Assembly: GCA_964575185.1 (NCBI GenBank)
Contig: CAZNPW010000031.1
Span: 1 to 35,105 of the forward strand
DNA: 35,105 bases
Reading direction: 5' to 3'
Origin: CAZNPW01 sp964575185
GTDB taxonomy: Bacteria > Pseudomonadota > Alphaproteobacteria > Rhodobacterales > Rhodobacteraceae
The notes under the pieces are model-generated. The model had not been told where the DNA came from, made no database searches, and saw nothing but the letters and a program-made list of their open reading frames with translations. Positions within the stretch are counted from its first letter, which is position 1; the number at the start of each line of letters is the position of its first letter. Of this stretch, positions 25,995 to 32,432 are shown piece after piece. The translations under genes and the position numbers were made by a program.

Positions 25995-26218
25995 TCATTC
26001 AGGATGGCGCGGAAGGGGCGTGGGCCGCCCAAGCCGCGCGGCGGGCGGGGCGTCGCCGGTCAGCGGGGCGATCAGGTGGCTGGCCATCCAGTCTTGCGCC
26101 CGCGCAAGCACCTCCGCCGCCATGTCGCGTTTGCCGCCGGGGTAGGTGGTAGAGGCTCGCCTTCCGCAACCCGCTGGCCTCGGCGAGCGCGCTGAGCGAG
26201 GCACCGTCGTAGCCCATG
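25995..26218 (-). pseudogene. TetR family regulator, frameshifted fragment
   Basis: The helix-turn-helix is recognisable as GYDGASLSALAEASGLRKASLYH. The frame then breaks near 26145 and the protein continues in the next frame as YPGGKRDMAAEVLARAQDWM and ASHLIAPLTGD, the usual TetR sequence after the recognition helix (normally SLYHHFPGGK). The N-terminal helix before GYDG and almost the whole ligand-binding domain are absent. It precedes the broken PPOX-type gene in the same direction, so this was probably a regulator-enzyme pair that decayed together. Confidence 0.8.
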
Positions 26219-26321
26219 TCGCGGCCTGTCGCTGGTGCACGAGCGCGCGATTCCGGCGACCGGCGGGGTGATCGACCTGTCGCGGTATCTCGATGACGGG
26301 TATCGGCTGGTGACGCTTTAG
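26218..26321 (+). pseudogene. unidentified C-terminal gene fragment
   Basis: About 33 codons of coding-like sequence (RGLSLVHERAIPATGGVIDL, then SRYLDDGYRLVTL and stop TAG at 26319-26321) without any start or upstream continuation. It abuts the truncated TetR fragment head to head, which suggests a deletion junction near 26218. I do not recognise the parent protein. Its stop overlaps the stop of the convergent ScfR-type gene. Confidence 0.45.
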
Positions 26322-27703
26322 CCGTCGAACCGCGTCGCCCCCCTGCGGCGTTCGTCGACCGGGGCGGTCAGGATCACCGCCTGGTGGGCGCGCTGGTCGC
26401 AGGCGGCGCGGGGGCAGATGCGGCAGTTGATGCCGATGGGGGTCAGGCGGAGGCGGGCGACGGTGAAGCCTTCGGCGTAACCGATGGCGGGGGCGTGTTC
26501 GACGGCGCAGCCGAGCGCCACGGCGAGACGGTTGTCCTGGCCGTGGCGCTCGAAGGTCGGCCGGTCGACGGTGCGGCTGACGACGAAGAACTGGCTGCCG
26601 TCGGGCATTTCGACGAACTGCGGGATGGTGCGGCCCGGCGTGCGGAACGAGGTGTGCACGTCGAGCCGCGGGCAGGCCCCGCCGTATTCGGCGAGCGGGA
26701 AGCCCGTGGCGTTGAAGCGCTTCGTGACGTTGCCGCCCTTGTCCACCCGGAAGAAGAAGAATGGCACCCCCTGCGCGCCGTCCCTCTGCAGCGTGGTGCA
26801 GCGGTGGCAGGCCTGCTCGAAACTGACGCCGAAGCGGGTGGCGAGGTGGTCGAGGTCGTATTTCGTGGCCTGTGCCTCGGTCAGGAAGGGGCCGTAGGGC
26901 ATCAGGACGGCGGCGGCGAAGTAGTTGGCGAGCTCGACGCGCAGCCGCGCCGCGCCGCGGGGGTCGGTGATGCCGGAGCGGGCGACGAGGCCGTCGAACA
27001 GCGGGCGGAGTTCCAGTAGCCCGGCCATGTGGGTCAGCTGGAAGATGCGGTTGATGTGGTCGAGCGCCTCGGAGAGGAGGATCTCGCGGCGGGCCTCGTC
27101 GTATTGCCGCAGCGTGCCGGGCAGGTCGGCGACGGTGACGAGGCGGGTCGCGATGCCCTGGTCGCGCAGGCGGGATTTCAGCGCGGGATAGGTGTCGTCG
27201 CGGGCGGGCGGGTCGGTCCAGAAGGCCTCGGCGGCGTCTTCCAGTTCGCGGAAGTGGTTGCGGTTGCGGCGGAAGTGGTTGTGGACCTGCGCCTCGGGCG
27301 TGGTGGCGATGTCGGGTTCGGCGGCGGTCAGGGCGGACAGGCGGTCGGTCGCGGCGGCATAGGCGCGGTGGAGGGTCAGGAAGGCCTGGGCAAGCGCGGG
27401 CGCGTGGGTCAGCGCGGCGCGGAGCTGGGGGAGGTCGGGCTTGTCGGCGAACAGCGGGTCGGCCAGCGCGGCGCGGAGGTCGGCGAGGCGGGTCGCGCCG
27501 TCGTCCTCGGCCAGGTCGCGCCAGTCGGCCCCGTAGGCCTCGAACAGGCGCAGGAGGACCGCGACGGAGACGGAGCGCTGGTTGTTCTCCAGCAGGTTGA
27601 CGTAGGCCGGGGAGACACCCAGCGCCTTGGCCATGGCGCCCTGGGTTTCGCCGCGGTCCTGGCGCAGGCGGCGGAGGTGGGGGCCGATGAAGGTCTTCTT
27701 CAT
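26318..27703 (-). CDS. ScfR-type short-chain acyl-CoA-responsive transcriptional regulator
   Basis: The 461-residue regulator has an N-terminal XRE helix-turn-helix (residues 8-62, GPHLRRLRQDRGETQGAMAKALGVSPAYVNLLENNQRSVS). A central ImmA/IrrE-like region follows (about 155-300, with AARLRVELANYFAAAVLMPY, lacking an HExxH protease motif). The C-terminal DUF2083 domain carries conserved cysteines (GINCRICPRAACDQRA). This is the architecture of RamB of Corynebacterium and PccR of Rhodobacter sphaeroides, which respond to short-chain acyl-CoAs and control acetate or propionate assimilation. It is divergent from the aminotransferase-mcl-mtk operon, so acetyl-CoA or malyl-CoA sensing is a reasonable guess. 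There is no clear ribosome binding site before ATG 27703. Confidence 0.88.
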   Translation of the reverse strand: MKKTFIGPHLRRLRQDRGETQGAMAKALGVSPAYVNLLENNQRSVSVAVLLRLFEAYGADWRDLAEDDGATRLADLRAALADPLFADKPDLPQLRAALTHAPALAQAFLTLHRAYAAATDRLSALTAAEPDIATTPEAQVHNHFRRNRNHFRELEDAAEAFWTDPPARDDTYPALKSRLRDQGIATRLVTVADLPGTLRQYDEARREILLSEALDHINRIFQLTHMAGLLELRPLFDGLVARSGITDPRGAARLRVELANYFAAAVLMPYGPFLTEAQATKYDLDHLATRFGVSFEQACHRCTTLQRDGAQGVPFFFFRVDKGGNVTKRFNATGFPLAEYGGACPRLDVHTSFRTPGRTIPQFVEMPDGSQFFVVSRTVDRPTFERHGQDNRLAVALGCAVEHAPAIGYAEGFTVARLRLTPIGINCRICPRAACDQRAHQAVILTAPVDERRRGATRFDG

Positions 27704-27823
27704 GTTGCGTTTACAGTATTACAAGACGGCTGGGTTGTGAAGTTTCGCGTTCACAGCGGAACCCGCTTTGCCTTTGCACCTGTGGCGCGCTGGCGCATGA
27801 GGGACCAAAGCGGAGGGCACCCC
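27704..27823. promoter_or_regulatory. divergent regulatory region between the ScfR-type gene and the glyoxylate operon
   Basis: It contains a dyad TGTGAA-N8-TTCACA (27736-27755), two TTACA direct repeats eight bases apart (27711-27715 and 27719-27723) next to the regulator start, and CTTTGCCTTTGCACC (from 27769), which resembles half-sites of RamB/PccR (TTTGCAAA-type). A TAATAC box on the minus strand lies only 12 bases before ATG 27703, so the regulator mRNA may be leaderless. No binding data; position and symmetry only. Confidence 0.4.
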
Positions 27824-29020
27824 ATGAAGACCGGCATCGTCCACCTGTGCATCCCCGGGCCTACGCCCATTCCCGAACCCGTGCGGCAGGCGATGAACGT
27901 GGGCTCCCAGGACATGCGGGCGCATGACTTCGGCGCGCTGTGGACGGGGCTGTTCGCCGACCTGAAGGACATCCTGCGGACCCGCGATGGCACGGTCATG
28001 CTGTTCCCCGGCAGCGGGACGGCGGCCTGGGAGGCGGCGATCACCAACACGCTGAGCCCCGGCGACCGGGTGCTGATGGCGCGGCACGGGCAGTTCAGCA
28101 CGCTGTGGGTGGAGATGGCGCAGCGGCTGGGGCTGGAGGTCGAGGTGATCGACGCCGACTGGGGGCAGGGGGTGCCGGTCGACGCCTTCGCCGCGCGGCT
28201 GGCGGCGGACCGGCGGGGCGAGATCAGGGCGGTGTTCGTCACGCACAACGAGACGGCGACGGGCGTGACCTCCGACGTGGCCGCGGTGCGCCGCGCGATG
28301 GACCAGGCGTTCCACCCCGCGCTCCTGTTCGTGGACGGGGTGTCGTCGGTCGCCAGCATCGACTTCCGCATGGATGACTGGGGGGTCGATCTGGCGGTCA
28401 CCGGCAGCCAGAAGGGCTTCATGTGCCCGGCGGGGCTGGGGATCCTCGGCGTGTCGGCGAAGGCGATGGAGGCCTCGCGCCATGCCACGATGCGGCGGGC
28501 CTACTTCGAGTTCCGCGACATGGTGAGCATGAACGCCACGGGGTATTTCCCCTATACCCCGCCGACGCAGCTCCTCCACGGGATGCGGGCGGCGGTGGAC
28601 CGGATCAAGGCGGAGGGGCTGGACAACGTCATCGCCCGCCATGCGCGGCTGGCCGAGGGCGTGCGGCGGGCGGTGGCGGCCTGGGGGATGCAGGTGGTCG
28701 CCGACCGGCCGGAGCTGGCCTCCGACACGGTGACGGCGATCCGGGTTCCTGCGGACGTGGATGCGCGCGAGGTGATCCGGGTGGCCTATGACCGCTACAA
28801 CTGCAGTCTGGGGTCGGGGCTGGCGCGGCTGGCCGGGCGGGTGTTCCGCATCGGGCATCTGGGTGACACGAACGAGGGCATGGTGCTGGCGGGCCTCGCC
28901 GTGGCTGAGCTGAGCCTCGCCGAGGCGGGCGCGCGGGTGGCCTTCGGGTCGGGCGTGGCGGCGGCGCAGGGGTGGTTCGCCACCGCGCGGCGGCCGGCAA
29001 CCGCGATGGCGGCGGAGTGA
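27824..29020 (+). CDS. glyoxylate aminotransferase, class V (serine-glyoxylate type)
   Basis: The 398-residue PLP enzyme is of the AGXT/SgaA family. The N-terminal IPGPTPIPEPVRQAMN is the family glyoxylate-binding start. The PLP lysine lies in VTGSQKGFMCPAGLG, the cofactor Asp in LLFVDGVSS, and the C-terminal substrate Arg in RVFRIGHLGDTNEGMVLAG. It transfers an amino group to glyoxylate giving glycine, with serine, aspartate or alanine as donor. Context (malyl-CoA lyase and malate-CoA ligase downstream) fits SgaA of a serine-cycle-like route; the related aspartate-glyoxylate enzyme BhcA cannot be excluded. GGAGGG lies six bases before ATG 27824. Confidence 0.88.
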   Translation: MKTGIVHLCIPGPTPIPEPVRQAMNVGSQDMRAHDFGALWTGLFADLKDILRTRDGTVMLFPGSGTAAWEAAITNTLSPGDRVLMARHGQFSTLWVEMAQRLGLEVEVIDADWGQGVPVDAFAARLAADRRGEIRAVFVTHNETATGVTSDVAAVRRAMDQAFHPALLFVDGVSSVASIDFRMDDWGVDLAVTGSQKGFMCPAGLGILGVSAKAMEASRHATMRRAYFEFRDMVSMNATGYFPYTPPTQLLHGMRAAVDRIKAEGLDNVIARHARLAEGVRRAVAAWGMQVVADRPELASDTVTAIRVPADVDAREVIRVAYDRYNCSLGSGLARLAGRVFRIGHLGDTNEGMVLAGLAVAELSLAEAGARVAFGSGVAAAQGWFATARRPATAMAAE

Positions 29021-29021
29021 G

Positions 29022-29049
29022 ATAGGATGGCCCGCATCGCCCATCCCAC
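29022..29049. repeat. degenerate copy of the 30-bp palindrome
   Basis: ATAGGATGGCCC...GCCCATCCCAC directly after the aminotransferase stop and before the malyl-CoA lyase ribosome site. It shares GGATGG and GCCCATCC arms with the perfect palindrome at 15422-15451. Confidence 0.6.
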
Positions 29050-29064
29050 GGTCGGAGGACACCC

Positions 29065-30015
29065 ATGAGCCACACCCTTCACCCCCTGCGCCACCCGCGC
29101 CTGCAGCGGTCGACGCTGGCGGTCCCCGCGAGCAACCCTGCGATGATCGACAAGGCGGTCGGCTCGACGGCGGACGTGGTGTTTCTCGACCTCGAGGACG
29201 CGGTGGCCCCGCCCGAGAAGGAGCAGGCGCGGATCAACGCCATCCGCGCGCTGCGCGAGATCGACTGGGCGGCGCGGGGCAAGACCGTCAGCGTGCGGAT
29301 CAACGGGCTCGACACGCACTACATGTACCGCGATGTCGTCGACGTCATGGAGCAGGCGGGCGACCGGGTGCACATGATCCTGGTGCCGAAGGTCGGGGTG
29401 CCCGCGGACCTCTACATGGTCGACGCGCTGGTCAGCCAGATCGCGCAGGGGCGGGGCTACACCAACCGCGTGGGGCTGGAGGCGCTGATCGAGACCGCGC
29501 TCGGGATGGCCAACGTCGAGGCGATCGCGCAGTTCGCCCAGTTCGGACAGAACCGCCTCGAGGCGCTGCATTTCGGCGTGGCGGACTATGCCGCGTCGAT
29601 GCGGGCGCGGACGGTGAACATCGGCGGGCTGAACCCGGATTACCCGGGCGACCAGTGGCATGCGGCGATCACCCGGATGGTGGTGGCCTGCCGCGCCTAC
29701 GGGTTGCGCGCGATCGACGGGCCGTTCGGCGATTTCAGCGACCCCGAGGGTTACAAGGCCGGGGCCCGGCGGGCGGCGGCCTTGGGCTGCGAGGGGAAGT
29801 GGGCGATCCATCCGAGCCAGGTGATGCCGGCGAACGAGGTGTTCAGCCCGCCCGAGGCCGAGGTCACGCGGGCGCGGCGGATCATCGACGAGCTTCGGAA
29901 AGCCGAGGCCGAGGGCAAGGGAGCGGCGGCGCTGGACGGCAAGATGATCGACGCGGCGAGCGAGCGGATGGCGCGGAACGTGCTGGTGCTGGCAGACGCG
30001 ATCGCGGCGAGGTAG
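29065..30015 (+). CDS. mcl: malyl-CoA lyase, HpcH/HpaI (CitE-like) family
   Basis: The 316-residue enzyme cleaves L-malyl-CoA to acetyl-CoA and glyoxylate. Conserved blocks are LAVPASNPAMIDKA, ADVVFLDLEDAVAPPEKEQAR (metal-site Asp), VRINGLDTHYMYRDVVDV, ALIETALGMANVEAI (metal Glu), FGVADYAASMRAR and GKWAIHPSQV. The INGLDTHYMYRDVV and IDGPFGDFSDPEGY segments resemble serine-cycle MclA of methylotrophs more than the Rhodobacter Mcl1, as far as I can judge from memory. GGAGGA lies just upstream of ATG 29065. It sits between the glyoxylate aminotransferase and the malate-CoA ligase, its natural partners. Confidence 0.92.
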   Translation: MSHTLHPLRHPRLQRSTLAVPASNPAMIDKAVGSTADVVFLDLEDAVAPPEKEQARINAIRALREIDWAARGKTVSVRINGLDTHYMYRDVVDVMEQAGDRVHMILVPKVGVPADLYMVDALVSQIAQGRGYTNRVGLEALIETALGMANVEAIAQFAQFGQNRLEALHFGVADYAASMRARTVNIGGLNPDYPGDQWHAAITRMVVACRAYGLRAIDGPFGDFSDPEGYKAGARRAAALGCEGKWAIHPSQVMPANEVFSPPEAEVTRARRIIDELRKAEAEGKGAAALDGKMIDAASERMARNVLVLADAIAAR

Positions 30016-30017
30016 CG

Positions 30018-30128
30018 CGCCCTCTCCCCCGGCCCCGCTCCCGCAGGGAGAGGGGTGACCTTTCCCCCGGTGCGGCGCCTGGGGGCGGGCACCTCCCCTC
30101 TCCCGTGGGAGAGGGCCGGGGGAGAGGG
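30018..30128. repeat. paired GC-rich hairpin repeats inside an operon
   Basis: The first unit (about 30020-30056) reads CGCCCTCTCCCCCGG...AGGGAGAGGGG. The second (30096-30115) is CCCTCTCCC-GT-GGGAGAGGG. Order and flanks (GGCGGGCACCTCCCCTCTCCC) match the pair at 13268-13386. It fills most of the 143-bp gap between mcl and mtkA and could partly stop or stabilise the transcript. Confidence 0.75.
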
Positions 30129-30158
30129 TGCGGCGACGATGACATTGGAGGACGGGCG

Positions 30159-31316
30159 ATGGACATCCACGAACACCAGGCCAAGGCGATCCTGCGCGCC
30201 CACGGCGTGCCGGTGCCCGAGGGGCACGCGGCCTCCACCATGGATGCGGCGCGGGCGGCGGCGACGGGCAGCGGACCCTGGGTCGTGAAGGCGCAGGTCC
30301 ATGCCGGCGGGCGCGGGGCGGCGGGGGGCGTGAAGCTCTGCCGGACGCCCGCCGAGGTCGCGGATTTCGCCGACCGGCTGATCGGGACGCGGCTGGTGAC
30401 GAAGCAGACCGACGCGAAGGGCAAGCCGGTCGAGGCGGTCTATGTGGAGCACGCGACGGACATCGCGCAGGAGATGTATCTGGCCGTCGTCGTGGACCGG
30501 GCGGCGGAGCGGGCGATGGTCGTCGCCTCGCGCGACGGCGGGATGGAGATCGAGGACATCGCGGCAGCCGACCCTGGGCGGCTGCACCGGTTCCACGTCG
30601 ACCCGGGCCTGGGGCTGCACGACTGGCAGGTGCGGGAGCTGGCTTTCGCGCTGGGGCTGACGGGGGCGCAGGTGGGGCAGCTCGGTGCCATCGTGCGCGG
30701 CTGCGTCGCGGCCTTCCGCGACCATGACGCGGTGATGCTGGAGGTCAACCCGCTCGCCGTGACCGCCGCCGGGACGCTCGTCGCCTGCGACGCGAAGATG
30801 AGCTTCGACACCAACGCGCTGTTCCGGCAGGAGGCCGTGGCCGCGATGCGCGACCGCGCGCAGGAGGATGCGCGCGAGGCGGCGGCGGGGGACCATGGGC
30901 TGTCCTACGTCGGGCTGGCGGGCGACATCGGCTGCATCATCAACGGCGCGGGGCTGGCGATGGCGACGATGGACATGATCCATCTGGCGGGCGGGGAGCC
31001 TGCCAACTTCCTCGACATCGGCGGCGGCGCCTCGCCGGAACGGGTTGTGCGGGCGTTCAGGACGGTGCTCGCGGACGGGAACGTCAGCGTCATCCTGGTG
31101 AACATCTTCGCCGGCATCAACCGCTGCGACTGGGTGGCCGAGGGCGTCGTCGCGGCCTACCGCGAGGTCGGGCTGACGCTGCCCGTCGTGGTGCGGCTGG
31201 CCGGGACCAACGTCGAGGAGGGTCGGGCGATCCTGCGCGCCTCCGGCCTGCCGATCATCACCGCGGGGACGCTGGCCGAGGCGGCCTCTGCCGCCGTCAC
31301 CGCCAAAGCCGCCTGA
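30159..31316 (+). CDS. mtkA: malate-CoA ligase, beta subunit (malate thiokinase)
   Basis: The 385-residue protein is a SucC/MtkA-type ATP-grasp subunit: MDIHEHQAKAILRAHGVPVP at the start, VVKAQVHAGGRGAAGGVKL (ATP-grasp), EVNPLAVTAAGTLVACDAKMSFD, then GAGLAMATMDMIHLAGGEPANFLDIGGGAS and NIFAGINRCD of the ligase domain. Malate-CoA ligase makes malyl-CoA from malate, ATP and CoA. Placement next to malyl-CoA lyase favours malate over succinate as substrate; sequence alone does not prove it. ATG 30159 has GGAGG eight bases upstream; a longer open frame runs back through mcl but is a shadow. Confidence 0.88.
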   Translation: MDIHEHQAKAILRAHGVPVPEGHAASTMDAARAAATGSGPWVVKAQVHAGGRGAAGGVKLCRTPAEVADFADRLIGTRLVTKQTDAKGKPVEAVYVEHATDIAQEMYLAVVVDRAAERAMVVASRDGGMEIEDIAAADPGRLHRFHVDPGLGLHDWQVRELAFALGLTGAQVGQLGAIVRGCVAAFRDHDAVMLEVNPLAVTAAGTLVACDAKMSFDTNALFRQEAVAAMRDRAQEDAREAAAGDHGLSYVGLAGDIGCIINGAGLAMATMDMIHLAGGEPANFLDIGGGASPERVVRAFRTVLADGNVSVILVNIFAGINRCDWVAEGVVAAYREVGLTLPVVVRLAGTNVEEGRAILRASGLPIITAGTLAEAASAAVTAKAA

Positions 31317-31327
31317 GGGGACACGCC

Positions 31328-32224
31328 ATGGCCATTCTCATCACCGAGACGACCCGCGTCATCGTGCAGGGCATGTCGGGCCGCATCGGCCAGTTCCATG
31401 CCGCCGACATGATCGCGCAGGGCACCAACGTCGTGGGCGGCGTGACGCCGGGCAGGGGCGGGCAGCGGCTTCTGGACCGGCCGCTGTTCGACACGGTGCG
31501 GCAGGCGGTGGAGGGCGCGGGGGCCGAGGCCTCGCTGGTCTTCGTGCCGCCGCCCTTCGCCGCCGACGCGATCATCGAGGCCGCGGCGGCGGGCATCCGC
31601 ACCGCCGTCTGCGTGACCGACGGCATCCCGGTGGCCGACATGATGCGGGTGAAGCGATACCTTTCCGACCAGCCCGCGGACCGCCGGATGCGGCTCGTCG
31701 GGCCGAACTGCGCCGGGGTGATCTCGCCCGGCCGCGGCTTCATGGGCATCATGCCGCCGCACATCTACCTGCCCGGGCGGGTGGGAATCGTGGGGCGGTC
31801 GGGGACGCTGGGGTATGAGGCGGCGGACCAGCTGCGCGCCCTGGGGATCGGCGTGTCGACGAGCGTGGGCATCGGCGGCGATCCGGTGAACGGGTCGTCC
31901 TTCCGCGACATCCTCGCGCTGTTCGAGGCCGATCCCGAGACCGACGCCGTGATGCTGATCGGCGAGATCGGCGGGCCGCAGGAGGCGGAGGCGGCGGCCT
32001 GGGTGCGGGCGCACATGACCAAGCCCGTGGTGGCCTACATCGCGGGCCTGTCGGCGCCGAAGGGCCGCAAGATGGGCCACGCCGGCGCGATCATCGGCGG
32101 GGCCGGCGAAAGCGCGCCGGAAAAGGTGGAGATCCTGCGCGCCGCCGGCATCGCGATCGCGCCCAACCCGAGCGCCATGGGCGCCACGATGGCACAGGTG
32201 CTGGGCCGGCGGATGGCGGCGTAA
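31328..32224 (+). CDS. mtkB: malate-CoA ligase, alpha subunit (malate thiokinase)
   Basis: The 298-residue protein is a SucD/MtkB-type subunit. The CoA-binding Rossmann domain includes VIVQGMSGRIGQFHAADMIAQGTNVVGGVTPG. The block GPNCAGVISPG follows, then the VGIVGRSGTLGYEAADQL phosphate loop. The active-site phosphohistidine is in MGHAGAIIGGAGESAPEKVE. GAGGGG overlaps the mtkA stop seven bases before ATG 31328, so the two subunits are co-translated. It closes the operon; the tRNA fragment lies 21 bases after the stop. Confidence 0.9.
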   Translation: MAILITETTRVIVQGMSGRIGQFHAADMIAQGTNVVGGVTPGRGGQRLLDRPLFDTVRQAVEGAGAEASLVFVPPPFAADAIIEAAAAGIRTAVCVTDGIPVADMMRVKRYLSDQPADRRMRLVGPNCAGVISPGRGFMGIMPPHIYLPGRVGIVGRSGTLGYEAADQLRALGIGVSTSVGIGGDPVNGSSFRDILALFEADPETDAVMLIGEIGGPQEAEAAAWVRAHMTKPVVAYIAGLSAPKGRKMGHAGAIIGGAGESAPEKVEILRAAGIAIAPNPSAMGATMAQVLGRRMAA

Positions 32225-32245
32225 GGGCCTGTTCTTAGGAGATTT

Positions 32246-32292
32246 TGGCTCCGGCGGTAGGGATCGAACCTACGACCAATTGATTAACAGTC
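32246..32292 (-). tRNA. 3' fragment of tRNA-Asn(GTT): integrative-element attachment site
   Basis: On the minus strand the sequence CTGTTAATCA (anticodon GTT at 32288-32286) is followed by a complete T-arm (GTAGG-TTCGATC-CCTAC), acceptor 3' strand CGCCGGA, G and CCA at 32246. The 5' half is missing: the sequence before the anticodon loop (CCGGA) cannot pair with TCAAT and no TCCGGCG acceptor strand follows at the right distance. This is the displaced 3' end left by integration into a tRNA-Asn gene. The intact gene should lie at the far end of the element, to the right of the window. Confidence 0.85.
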
Positions 32293-32432
32293 CGGAATCG
32301 TTGCATAATTTGAGCTCATCCGGGCTGTTTCGGGGCGTACGCACCCTTGAAAACATTGCAAGATCGGTCCTGTAGGCCAACCCGGCCTCACCTGGCTTCA
32401 CCCCAGAAACTGTGCTCAGGACTGTACTTTCC

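Noticed and set aside
32246..32320. Complete tRNA-Asn gene
   Set aside because: The 5' acceptor strand, D-arm and 5' anticodon stem are absent; only the 3' part can be folded.
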